The translations under genes and the position numbers were made by a program. Of a DNA stretch of 64,000 nt, positions 18,457-26,779 are shown piece by piece (position 1 is the first letter of the stretch; the number at the start of each line of letters is the position of its first letter). The notes beneath the pieces are model-generated. The model was given only the letters and a program-made list of their open reading frames with translations. It did no database searches and was not told where the DNA came from. The DNA lies in contig NZ_JAJCYB010000032.1 of NCBI RefSeq assembly GCF_029263155.1, positions 1 to 64,000 on the forward strand. Direction: 5' to 3'. This DNA comes from Pseudonocardia sp. Lineage in GTDB: Bacteria; Actinomycetota; Actinomycetes; Mycobacteriales; Pseudonocardiaceae.

Positions 18457-18896
18457 CGGGACACCTCGCCCTCGGCGCGGCCGGCGGCCGGGTCGTCCTC
18501 GACGCCGATGTGGCTGATCGCGCTCCAGAACCGGTTGGCCACGTCCAGCGCGCATCCGGCCGCAATCGCCAGCTGGTCGAGATCACAGCGGGCGTCGGCC
18601 AGGCGCTCCCGCGGGTCCTCCCGCCACGGGTCCACCCCGCGTGCGTCGTCGTAGACCCGCTTCCCGGGCGGCTGCCGGTCGGCGTAGCTGCACACCGGGT
18701 CGGCCAGCAGCCGGGCCAACGACTCGATCGCGGCGAACGTGTCGACCAGGTGCCCGGCCAGGTTGTAGAAGTCCGCGTGATCGGGCGCGGCGCCCCGCTG
18801 CGCGTGCACCACCGCGCGCCAGGCGCGGGCGCCGACCTCGGCCTGCTGCACCGCCTCGGGGCGGTCGTCGGGCTCGTGATTGGTCCGGGTACTCAT
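18453..18896 (-). CDS. Hypothetical helical protein of the transfer operon
   Basis: A 147-residue acidic protein, predicted mostly alpha-helical, with no transmembrane segment and no recognised motif. It is coupled to the WhiB gene upstream and to the next small gene downstream by four-base ATGA overlaps. The function is unknown. Confidence 0.65.
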   Translation of the reverse strand: MSTRTNHEPDDRPEAVQQAEVGARAWRAVVHAQRGAAPDHADFYNLAGHLVDTFAAIESLARLLADPVCSYADRQPPGKRVYDDARGVDPWREDPRERLADARCDLDQLAIAAGCALDVANRFWSAISHIGVEDDPAAGRAEGEVSR

Positions 18897-19477
18897 CTAG
18901 AATCGTGTCCTTCCGCTCGTGTCCCTGCCTGGGTTGCTGTGTGGGAGATCTGGAGGGGAGCCCGGTGGCCGCCGGCGCTCCCCTCCCCTACGTGGGTCGA
19001 CGTCGTGGGGTGGATGGCGCGGGCCCAGCGGCCCGCGGTGCGGGCGGAGACCAGGAACTCCCCCGCCGCGTCCTGCACCGACATGCCGGCCGCGATCGCG
19101 GCCCGTCCGGCCTCGGCGACCTCGGCGCGCGATGCGTTCACCGGCCGCTGCGGGGTCCGTGGCCGCGGGAGCCGGCCCCGCCGACGACCACGGCGCCGGG
19201 TCAGCTCGTGACGGCGTTCGTGCTCGGTCATCCCGCCCGCGATGCCGTCCGGCTGGTGGGTCAGCGCCCAGGTCAGGCACTGCTCCCGCACCGGGCAACC
19301 TGCGCACACGGTCTTGGCGACCGACACCAGCGCCTCGAACTCCGGACCGGCCACCGCGGTCGGGAAGAAGATCTCCGAATCGACCGACCTACACGCTGCG
19401 CGGTGCCGGAAGTCCTCCGGCCGCACGTGGCCGCCGATCGGCTCGCGTCGGGTCGTCCTCGTCGCCGGGGCGCTCAT
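18893..19477 (-). CDS. WhiB-family iron-sulfur transcriptional regulator with extended C-terminus
   Basis: A 194-residue WhiB-like protein. The four cysteines that bind the 4Fe-4S cluster are C29, C58, C61 and C67 (CAGCPVREQC), followed by GGMTEHER, a version of the usual GGxTxxER turn, and an arginine-rich patch at 92-107. Typical WhiB proteins stop near there. This one adds about 85 residues with a helix-turn-helix-like stretch (AAGMSVQDAAGEFLVSARTA). It lies inside the transfer operon, so it may let redox or nitric-oxide state influence transfer; that is inference. Confidence 0.88.
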   Translation of the reverse strand: MSAPATRTTRREPIGGHVRPEDFRHRAACRSVDSEIFFPTAVAGPEFEALVSVAKTVCAGCPVREQCLTWALTHQPDGIAGGMTEHERRHELTRRRGRRRGRLPRPRTPQRPVNASRAEVAEAGRAAIAAGMSVQDAAGEFLVSARTAGRWARAIHPTTSTHVGEGSAGGHRAPLQISHTATQAGTRAEGHDSR

Positions 19478-19695
19478 CCCACGGCTCCCGAACCCTCGGT
19501 CAGCGGCTCGGATGCGGCTCCGACCGTGGACAGGAAGTCCGCGACCAAGTCAGGCAGACCGGCCCCGGCCGGGGTGCCGATGAACAGCACCAGGCCCAGC
19601 AGCGCGAACACGATCGCCCCGCCCGCGACCCGGGCCTTCGCACAGATCGCCGCGCCGACGACGGCGAAGAAGATCAGCAGTCCGACGGTCCCCAT
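19474..19695 (-). CDS. Small integral membrane protein
   Basis: A 73-residue protein with one or two hydrophobic helices covering residues 3-42 and a short polar C-terminal tail. The ATG at 19695 overlaps the preceding stop (TGATG) and the stop overlaps the WhiB start. Small membrane proteins of this sort are common in actinobacterial transfer operons; its partner is unknown. Confidence 0.6.
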   Translation of the reverse strand: MGTVGLLIFFAVVGAAICAKARVAGGAIVFALLGLVLFIGTPAGAGLPDLVADFLSTVGAASEPLTEGSGAVG

Positions 19696-20009
19696 CACGC
19701 CACCCCGCCCGGAAGCTCCACGTTCGCCGCGGCGATGCGGGCGAGCGCGGCGATCTGGTCGTGGCGCCACTGTTCGGTCCAACCGCCCAGGTCGACGCAG
19801 CGGCCCGTGACGAGCACGTCGTCGACAAGTCGGTCCAGCACCGCCCCGGGCACGACGTAGCGCCCGCCGATCTTGAGCCCAGGGAACGTTCCGTTGCGGA
19901 GGTGTCGGTACAGCGTCGACTCGTCGAGCCGGAGGATCTCGGCGGTCTCGGCCGCCGTGTAGAAGGACGGCCGCTGGACGGCCGGCTGGTCGGATCGGTT
20001 GTTGCTCAC
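19695..20009 (-). CDS. HTH_17/MerR-like DNA-binding protein, excisionase-like
   Basis: A 104-residue protein with a compact winged-helix domain (FYTAAETAEILRLDESTLYR, then LRNGTFPGLKIGGRYVV), the pattern of excisionases and small MerR-like regulators. A GTG at 20009 with GAGGAG seven bases upstream is the best start. It is the first gene of the leftward transfer operon and faces an XRE regulator across a 187-bp divergent region. It could act as an excision directionality factor, as the operon's regulator, or both. Confidence 0.7.
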   Translation of the reverse strand: MSNNRSDQPAVQRPSFYTAAETAEILRLDESTLYRHLRNGTFPGLKIGGRYVVPGAVLDRLVDDVLVTGRCVDLGGWTEQWRHDQIAALARIAAANVELPGGVA

Positions 20010-20196
20010 TGCTCGCTCCTCGGGTTGTTCTGCCACTCCTGCATCTCGGTGCCCGTGCATCTCGCCGTCTCGCTCTCTGCCAGTTTCACACTCAGTTTGA
20101 GCGTAGATTGATAGTTCGTCAACGGTGTTCTACGCGCGACCTACGCGCGGCTGCGCGCTCTAGCTACTCTCGGCAGACCTCGACCCGGGAGAGCAC
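20010..20196. promoter_or_regulatory. Divergent control region with tandem repeats
   Basis: This region separates the transfer operon from the XRE genes. It contains a direct repeat CAGTTT at 20081-20086 and 20093-20098 (12-base period) and CTACGCGCG at 20130-20138 and 20141-20149 (11-base period, about one helical turn). A TTGACG box facing the transfer operon lies at about 20117-20122 on the minus strand. The repeats are candidate operators for the XRE protein or the excisionase-like protein; no binding is proven. Confidence 0.45.
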
Positions 20197-20529
20197 ATGA
20201 GCCAGGACTGGCCGGCTGTCGGCGCGGCGATCCGCGCCCGACTGGACGACCGCGGCATGACGATGACGGAGCTGGCCACCCGCTCCGGCGTCTCGCTCAC
20301 GACGGTCCGCGAACTGGTGCACGTGCTCAACGAGCGCCGGCGGCAGCCACGCACGCTGGCGTCGCTGTCGAGCGCACTCGACTGGCCTGCCGATCACCTC
20401 GGCGCTGTCCTCCGTGGCCGCTCGACCGACGACATCCCGACCGACGACCTGGCCGCGATCCGACGCGACCTCCGTGACCTGCGTCACCGCGTCGAGGCGC
20501 TGGAACGCGAGAACGGCACTCCCTCGTAG
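20197..20529 (+). CDS. XRE-family helix-turn-helix regulator
   Basis: A 110-residue protein with an N-terminal lambda-repressor-like HTH (residues 8-65, ELATRSGVSLTTVRELVH) and a C-terminal coiled-coil stretch (RRDLRDLRHRVEALEREN) suited to dimer formation. The ATG has GGGAGAG just upstream. It is divergent from the transfer operon and is the obvious candidate repressor of it, inferred from position. Confidence 0.75.
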   Translation: MSQDWPAVGAAIRARLDDRGMTMTELATRSGVSLTTVRELVHVLNERRRQPRTLASLSSALDWPADHLGAVLRGRSTDDIPTDDLAAIRRDLRDLRHRVEALERENGTPS

Positions 20530-20671
20530 CTGTGGCATCTCTCGCCTCCTGTCGTTTCGGGCGCCGGGCTGTCCTTCACAGGAACCAGCCTGGATGTCCG
20601 GAACCGCCTCCAACAGGGCGCAGTAGGGGGCACACTTGCGCACAGGGCGCAGGTCAGGGAGGTGAGCGGTC

Positions 20672-22072
20672 GTGCCGACGAACGAACGCCTCGTCGCACT
20701 CATGACCGAAGCCGGCTTCCTCGACGGACGCGGTGAGGTCGGCCGGAAGAGGTTCGCGCGGGCCGTCAACGACTCCGCGGCCGGGCGCGCCGCGGGGAAG
20801 CGGTTCAACCACACCTACGTCAGTCGCTGGCTGTCCGGCGTCTCCCCCCGGGACGACGCGACCCGCGACGCGATCCGGGAGGCCCTCGCCGTCCGGCTCG
20901 GCCGGCGCGTCTCGCCCGACGAACTCGGGTTCCGGTCGACGCTCTCCTTCTCACCGGACGTCGGCCTCGCCTACCCCTACCGCCCTGACGACGGCGTGAG
21001 CAGCGTCGCCGAGCTGCTCGAAGCCGACCTCGCGGGAACCGCCGCTCTCAGCAACGCCCCGGCCAACGTCGGGGCCTGGCACGACGCCTCGATGGCGTGG
21101 CTGGTGGACGCGCAACAGCAGCTCGGTTCGGGCTCGGGTCCGAAGAAGGTCGGCGCGTCCGACGTCGAGCGGTTACGCACGATGCGATCAACGTTCGACC
21201 GCATAGACAGCACCTTTGGCGGCGCACACGCGCGCAACGCCCTCGTGCAGTACCTCCGCGGCCAGTTGCCTCTGCTGCTACGCGCGCAGGGTACCGCCAA
21301 GGTCCGAGCGGCCCTCTTCTCCGCAGCCGCCGAGTCGACGCAGCTCGCCGCTTGGATGTCGTACGACGCCGGACACCATGGACTTGCGCAGCGCTACTTC
21401 ATCCAAGCCCTCGGGTTCGCCGACGCCGGAGAGGACCGCCTGCTCGCGGCGAGCATCCTCGACGCAATGAGCCACCAGGCCAGCTTCCTCGGCCGGTACC
21501 GGGAAGCGGCGAACATGGCCCGTGCGGCACGACTCGGGACGGAATCCACCGGCGTCGCGATCCTGACGTCGCACTTCTACGCGATGGAAGCGCGCGCACT
21601 CGCTCGACTCGGCGACGCGACGGCGTGCGACTGGGCGATGGGCGCCGCGATCGAGCATTTCGAGCGGCACACTCCGGGCGACGGACCCGCATGGCTCGAC
21701 TACTTCGACGACGCTGAGCTTGCGGCAGAGCTGGGTCACTGCCACCGCGACCTCGGGCGCCCGGATAGAGCGATCGAGTTCGCGACGCGCGCCCTCGACT
21801 CGGCGTCCGGCGACTACGTCCGGAGCGACTTCTTCGTGGCGATGGTTCTCGCCGACGCGCACCTCGATCGCGGCGACATCGACGAGGGATGCCAGATCGC
21901 TGCGCAGGCGTTCGCCGTCGGTGAGGGTCTGGAGTCGGCGCGTTGTCACAGCTACGTCACCGAGTTCCGAGAGCGGCTTGCGCGTCATGGGCGACTGCCG
22001 AGCGTTCGCGAATTCGCCGCTAGCGTTCGCGAGACGCGGATGTGGTCACGAAGTAGGAGTTCGCTGCGGTAG
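20672..22072 (+). CDS. XRE-type regulator with TPR-like domain
   Basis: A 466-residue protein. The first 70 residues include a divergent HTH (RFNHTYVSRWLSGVSPRDD). The rest is made of helical repeats resembling the TPR domains of large actinomycete XRE regulators, which often sense a small peptide or ligand. The GTG at 20672 has GGGAGGTGAG in front of it. It follows the small XRE gene in the same direction with a 142-bp gap, so it probably has its own promoter. It is a candidate switch for element transfer. Confidence 0.7.
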   Translation: MPTNERLVALMTEAGFLDGRGEVGRKRFARAVNDSAAGRAAGKRFNHTYVSRWLSGVSPRDDATRDAIREALAVRLGRRVSPDELGFRSTLSFSPDVGLAYPYRPDDGVSSVAELLEADLAGTAALSNAPANVGAWHDASMAWLVDAQQQLGSGSGPKKVGASDVERLRTMRSTFDRIDSTFGGAHARNALVQYLRGQLPLLLRAQGTAKVRAALFSAAAESTQLAAWMSYDAGHHGLAQRYFIQALGFADAGEDRLLAASILDAMSHQASFLGRYREAANMARAARLGTESTGVAILTSHFYAMEARALARLGDATACDWAMGAAIEHFERHTPGDGPAWLDYFDDAELAAELGHCHRDLGRPDRAIEFATRALDSASGDYVRSDFFVAMVLADAHLDRGDIDEGCQIAAQAFAVGEGLESARCHSYVTEFRERLARHGRLPSVREFAASVRETRMWSRSRSSLR

Positions 22073-22139
22073 CAGCGTCTCGCAAGCTGACATGGCCATC
22101 CGATGCCGCGTTGAACTTTTTGATTTCAAGCGCGATCGC

Positions 22140-23003
22140 TTAGGAGTAGCCGCGCATACCGTTAGCGATCTTGTCGCTCTCGGCAAGAAGCTCATTGAGC
22201 GCTTCCGCTTGCGCTTGAATAGAAAAAGCTTCCGATGTGTCATCGGCGACCGATTGCGCGGGTGTTTCAGAGCTGCTTAGCCGCCGCCTGAGCTCCAACT
22301 CTTCCCGCGCTTTTTCGGCGGCGTGCGCACGGTCACGGTCTCGCTGATCGAGCTGCTCTGCCGCATTCAGAACCTGCCGGAGACGCAACTCGATCTCACC
22401 AAGCGAGGAGACCGCCTGGTCGAGGTCCCGACGCTTGGCATCCACCAGTTCGCGAAGCGAATCGTGCGACGCGGCTCTCGTTATGTCGATCTCAGCGGCA
22501 GCGAGAGAAGTTGCGGTCAACACCGAGCGCCAGAGCAACCCGGGAATCAACCTATCTCGATCCACCAGACCTGTTTTCCACGATGTTGTATGAGTAATCT
22601 TTTCGACAAGCTTCAGCAGGTCCCAGGCTCGAGTCATTGATCTATCGATGCGGAGAATGTTGCCACCAACCCTCCGTTGGGCACCGTCAACCCTGATGCG
22701 AATCGACACAAGAAGCAGAAAGAAGGCAGCGACGGTCCCTAGTACGAAGGTGGCGATTAGGGGTATGATCCCTGCGCCTCTCATCCCCAATGCGACTGTC
22801 AGGCCGATACCTGCGATGAGAGGAATTGCGAACATGCCCCGCGTAAAGCGCTCGCTATCCAGTCTGCCGTCTGAACTCACCTCTTCACCTGGGCGAAGCG
22901 CGTAAGGCTCACACACCACATAGTGAGTCTCGGATATGATCCGGAACCGTGCCATTGAAGGAAACGGGCGATACGTCTCCAATTGTGGAGGGATATTTGA
23001 CAC
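22140..23003 (-). CDS. Membrane protein with coiled-coil C-terminus
   Basis: A 287-residue protein. Two adjacent hydrophobic helices lie at about residues 58-100, and a long charged coiled coil runs from about 180 to 265. The family is not recognised. Its codon use and lower GC content differ from nearly everything around it, suggesting a separate origin. It converges on the XRE-TPR gene with a 67-bp gap. Anchored coiled-coil proteins can be sensors or scaffolds, but nothing here fixes a role. Confidence 0.55.
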   Translation of the reverse strand: MSNIPPQLETYRPFPSMARFRIISETHYVVCEPYALRPGEEVSSDGRLDSERFTRGMFAIPLIAGIGLTVALGMRGAGIIPLIATFVLGTVAAFFLLLVSIRIRVDGAQRRVGGNILRIDRSMTRAWDLLKLVEKITHTTSWKTGLVDRDRLIPGLLWRSVLTATSLAAAEIDITRAASHDSLRELVDAKRRDLDQAVSSLGEIELRLRQVLNAAEQLDQRDRDRAHAAEKAREELELRRRLSSSETPAQSVADDTSEAFSIQAQAEALNELLAESDKIANGMRGYS

Positions 23004-23398
23004 GCTGACCGCCTCCGACTACTCGGTGATACTCGCACCCCGACAATATATGCAAGCTGCACCTACCGGCAAGCACCGGCCTAAGCTTTCAGTTCATCAA
23101 AGCCTGCTCCTCGCTCGCGATCGTCCACTGCGCGCCGACGGAGTACAGGGCGCCTACGACGTCGCTACGCGATGGCTGCGCGACCCTGGACACCGCCAGC
23201 GCGACGAGCAAGGCGGCCAGGACAAGGGACCCGGGAAGGTGTGGGCCGAATCCCCGAGGTGTGGGCTCAAGTCCTATCCCACGTTAACTCTCCGGAAACG
23301 GCAAGGAGCGACGCCAGACGTCGCGTAGAAACGCGGAACTGTCCGACAAACGTGGCGCCGACTCGGATCCTCAGCTGCCGGCGGCCAGAGCCTTTAGT
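23004..23398. other. Intergenic region left of the ISL3 element
   Basis: About 395 bases of mixed composition. Short frames are present on both strands, but none has a convincing ribosome binding site or a recognisable product. I see no tRNA or clear repeat. Confidence 0.4.
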
Positions 23399-24757
23399 GG
23401 CTCTTCACGATTGAGGGTGTAGTCGCGGTCTGAACCCGCCGGTCTCGAGCAGGCTCCTGGCGATGTAGTTGGTCAGGTTCCGGAGGCCCAGGGCGGAGCC
23501 GCGCAGGTGCTCCAGGCGCCCGTTCACCGCCTCGGTCGGGCCGTTGCTGGTGCCGGGCCGATCAAAGTACGCGAGCACGTCCTGGGCGCGCTTCTTCAGC
23601 GTCCGCCCGAGCGTCCGGAGCTCGGTGAGCACGGCCGGGACGCCAGCCCTGAGGCTGGTGATGAGGTTGCTCATCGCCTGCCGGCCCTGTGCCCGGTCGG
23701 AGTGCCGGTAGGCGCCGATCATGCGCTGGTAGACGCCCCAGGTGGCCTCGACCTGGACGTGGTCCTCGACCCCGAACAGCGCGGTGAGCCGCTGACGCTG
23801 GCGGTCGGTCAGCAGGTCGGCGCCGGTGTGCAGGGTGCGGCGGGCGCGGTAGAGCGGGTCGTCCTTGCGCCCGCGGTGCCCGTGCAGGTCCTGCTGGACG
23901 CGCCGTCGACAGCGGTCGAGCGCGTCACCGGCGAGGCGGACGACGTGGAAGGGGTCCATCACCGCCGTCGCGGTCGGCAGCTGTTCGGTGGTGGCGGTCT
24001 TGAACCCGGTGAACCCATCCATCGCGACGACCTCCAGCCCGTCGCGCCAGGGCCTCGGCCGGCTCGCGAGCCAGGTCGTGAACGCATGCTTGGAGCGGCC
24101 TTCCACCATCGCCAGCAGCCGTGACGGGCCCGTCTTGTCGCGGACGGGGGTGAGGTCGATGACGACGGTGACGAACTTGTCGCCGCGGCGGGTGTGGCGC
24201 CACACGTGCTCGTCGACGCCGATGACCTTCACGCCGTCGAAGCGGGTCGGGTCGTCGAGCAGGACGCGCTGGCCCTCGGCGAGCACGGCGTTGTTGGCGG
24301 TGCTCCACGACACGGCCAGGGCCTCGGCGAGACGCGCGACGGTGAGGTGCTGGCAGACCAGCCCGACCAGCGCCCATCGCAGCGCCGTGCGGGTCAGCTT
24401 CGCCCGCGGCTCGGCGGCGCGGCTGGTGTCCTCGCGCCACACATGCTCGCAGCCAGCGCACCGGTAGCGGCGGATCGACAGCAGCAGCGTCGTCGGCCGC
24501 CAGCCCACCGGCTCGTGCGCCAGGCGACGGGTGACGGTGTCCCGCGGGCGACCCTCGCAGCCGCAGCGCCGGCACCCAGCGGTCCGCCTCCTCGACCGCG
24601 TCGTCGGCGACCCGGCAGGCCAGCACCGCCCGATCCGGTTGGAGGTGCTGGCCGACCACCACCAGACCCAGCTCGTCGAGGCGGCAGAACGTCGTCACAT
24701 CAGGGGTCGCGAAGGTAGCGTCAGGCATGTCACGGTCTTCCTAACTAGCCTTGAGCC
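23399..24757 (-). mobile_element. ISL3-family insertion sequence, probably inactive
   Basis: The element is defined by its transposase. The left end probably begins near 23399 with GGCTCTTCACG, a start common in ISL3-family ends. A weakly matching GGCTC lies at 24753-24757 in reverse orientation. The terminal repeats match poorly and I see no target-site duplication, so the exact ends are uncertain and the right end may be worn. Confidence 0.6.
23405..24728 (-). pseudogene. ISL3-family transposase, frameshifted
   Basis: Read in two frames, the gene gives a complete ISL3 transposase. The first frame starts at ATG 24728 with a family-like N-terminus. Near 24575-24577 the plus strand has three C where two would keep the frame; removing one restores the zinc-finger sequence CRRCGCEGRPR and joins it to the downstream frame. 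That frame holds the second zinc finger (CAGCEHVW) and the DDE catalytic domain (VIGVDEH, MDPFHVV, ending near ETGGFRP). A one-base insertion is the simplest explanation. A sequencing error or a programmed shift cannot be excluded. Confidence 0.75.
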
Positions 24758-24825
24758 TCTCAGGGATTTGTCATACGAACCCCCTCAAGCCATCGACCGC
24801 GGGCGGCTCGGGAGGAGAACGAAAC

Positions 24826-25662
24826 ATGACCGCAGCCGGTAACAAGGTCCAAGACCACTACGCCAGCGAGGGCATCGCAGCCCGCATCCTCGCTGCGCTT
24901 AGGGCGGCAGGAGGCAGCGAGGCGGGCCCGATTACGCCCGACGCGCTCGCCCCACTCGACCACTTCCACGGCCGGGGGCTGAAGGCGACAAAGGAGATGG
25001 TAGCGCTCCTCGAACCCCTCTCCGGCGAGCGCATCCTCGACATCGGCGGCGGGATCGGCGGACCGGCGCGGTGGACCGCGACGCACTTCGGTTGCCACGT
25101 GACCTCGCTCGACCTGACGCCGGAGTTCTGCCGCGCGGCGGAGGAGCTGAATGCCGCGACCGGCCTCTCGGATCGCGTGCGCGTGGTGGAGGGCAGCGCG
25201 ACCGATCTGCCCTTCGAGGACGATGGGTTCGACCGAGCCTATTCCGAGAACGTGGCGATGAACATCGACGACAAGCGGCGCTTCTATGCCGAGGCGCTTC
25301 GTGTGCTTCGCCCCGGCGCGGTGTTCGCATTCTCCCATTACGGAGCCGGGCCGAAAGGCGAGCCCGACTACCCGCTGCCCTGGGCGGCAGGGCCGGGCAC
25401 GAGCTTTTTGTGTTCGCCCGAGGAGACACGGGAGCAAGTTCTCACCGCAGGGTTCGAGATCGTGATCTTCCGGGACAAGACGGAGGAGGTCCTGCCGGAC
25501 TTGCGGGAGAACCGCCGGCGGTTGGAGGAACACGGGCTGCCGCCGCTGGGGCTGCAGACGCTCATGGGCGAGCGGATTGGAGAATCTCAGATCAACACGG
25601 CCCGGAGTGCGGACGAGGGCCGTTTGAGCGTACTTGAGGCCCTAGTCCGCAAGCCGGCCTAG
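24826..25662 (+). CDS. SAM-dependent class I methyltransferase
   Basis: A 278-residue methyltransferase. SAM-binding motif I is ILDIGGGIGGP (70-80), the acidic loop is SLDLTPEFC, and motif IV is DDGFDRAYSENV. It resembles small-molecule methyltransferases of the UbiE/SmtA type; the substrate is unknown. The ATG has GGGAGGAG eight bases upstream. It lies directly beside the ISL3 element within the mobile element, so it is cargo. Some codon choices are less biased than those of the chromosomal genes. Confidence 0.75.
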   Translation: MTAAGNKVQDHYASEGIAARILAALRAAGGSEAGPITPDALAPLDHFHGRGLKATKEMVALLEPLSGERILDIGGGIGGPARWTATHFGCHVTSLDLTPEFCRAAEELNAATGLSDRVRVVEGSATDLPFEDDGFDRAYSENVAMNIDDKRRFYAEALRVLRPGAVFAFSHYGAGPKGEPDYPLPWAAGPGTSFLCSPEETREQVLTAGFEIVIFRDKTEEVLPDLRENRRRLEEHGLPPLGLQTLMGERIGESQINTARSADEGRLSVLEALVRKPA

Positions 25663-25785
25663 CTAGGTGGGCAGTGTCGGAGCTCCCATCCTCGGGAGGC
25701 CTCGACCTCTACCCGGGCACCGACGCGCCGACCCCTCCGCGCTCCAGCCGTCCGCCGTCTACACCCTCAACTGGGAAGAGCCCCT

Positions 25786-26697
25786 TTAGTACGCGCCCCA
25801 GTCACGTCTGCTTGAACCCGTCCGAATCGCCGCTACCCTCTTTCGGGCCTCCGCTGCGATACTGGACGAATCTTCGGCCTTTCTGCACAGCCACGTTGTC
25901 ATCGCAATCTCACGCATATCAGCAAGTTCGCCATAGCCGGGCCAGGACATCAGATCGTATCCGTACACGTCCACGAACTCCACGTACTCGTCGCGCGTGT
26001 GCCAACCGAGTCGATCGTAGAACAATGCGGTCTGAACGAGATCCCATTCGCGCGGGCCGGTGGAGAAACTGTCCAGGTCGATCAGGACCGCACGGCCCTC
26101 GTCGTCGACCAAGACGTTGCCCACGTTGGCATCGCCGTGCACGAGACCGGAGGGCAGGACGAACGGGAGCGACGGAAACCGCGAGCGTGCCCATTCGAGC
26201 CTCTCACGGAGGAACCGAGCATCAGCGCGAGGAATCGCGGCAAGGTTCGGGAACGGCTCGCCCTGCGCTCCGAAGGGTTGAAGTACCGGAAGAGCCAACG
26301 TCGGCGGCAGGTCGAGGTCGTGGAGCCGTCGTGTCAGTCTCGCAACATCGCGGATCGGGGCGTAGCGGGTCTCAGGAGCGATCGACTCCCAGAACGTCAC
26401 GACCCGGCCCTCGGCGTCGACGGGCTGCTCGACGTCGAGCGCGCGAGTCGCGGGGTAGTCGATATCTCGCAACCAGCGGGCGACGTCAATCTGCTTCTGC
26501 GCGTTCTCGCGGTGGGCCAGCGACGGCGCCACCCGCGCGATGGTCGCCGCGTCCACCCTGAACACCGCATTGGAGCCGATACGGATCAGCTCGGCGTAGC
26601 CGTGCGGGAGCCCGACCTGTTGACACGCAAGTGTCAACGCCCGACGGGCCGTGCTCTCCGTGAGCGCTTCGCTGGAGCTGGTCGCGAGTTCGGCCAT
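25786..26697 (-). CDS. APH-family phosphotransferase
   Basis: A 303-residue kinase-like protein of the aminoglycoside phosphotransferase superfamily. The catalytic loop reads HGDANVGNVLVDD and the metal-binding aspartate follows in AVLIDLDSFS, so the active site looks intact. Similar proteins sit beside integrases in many actinobacterial elements, and few of them confer resistance, so the substrate remains open. The start is ATG 26697. The frame stays open further upstream, but that part lies inside the antisense-frame region of the integrase gene. Confidence 0.75.
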   Translation of the reverse strand: MAELATSSSEALTESTARRALTLACQQVGLPHGYAELIRIGSNAVFRVDAATIARVAPSLAHRENAQKQIDVARWLRDIDYPATRALDVEQPVDAEGRVVTFWESIAPETRYAPIRDVARLTRRLHDLDLPPTLALPVLQPFGAQGEPFPNLAAIPRADARFLRERLEWARSRFPSLPFVLPSGLVHGDANVGNVLVDDEGRAVLIDLDSFSTGPREWDLVQTALFYDRLGWHTRDEYVEFVDVYGYDLMSWPGYGELADMREIAMTTWLCRKAEDSSSIAAEARKRVAAIRTGSSRRDWGAY

Positions 26698-26779
26698 ATT
26701 CGGCGCTGTCCCCACCTTCGGCTCGACCGGGAAGCGATCGTGCCTCAGCGTACGCGCGGATCGTGCCGGGTCGCCGGGC

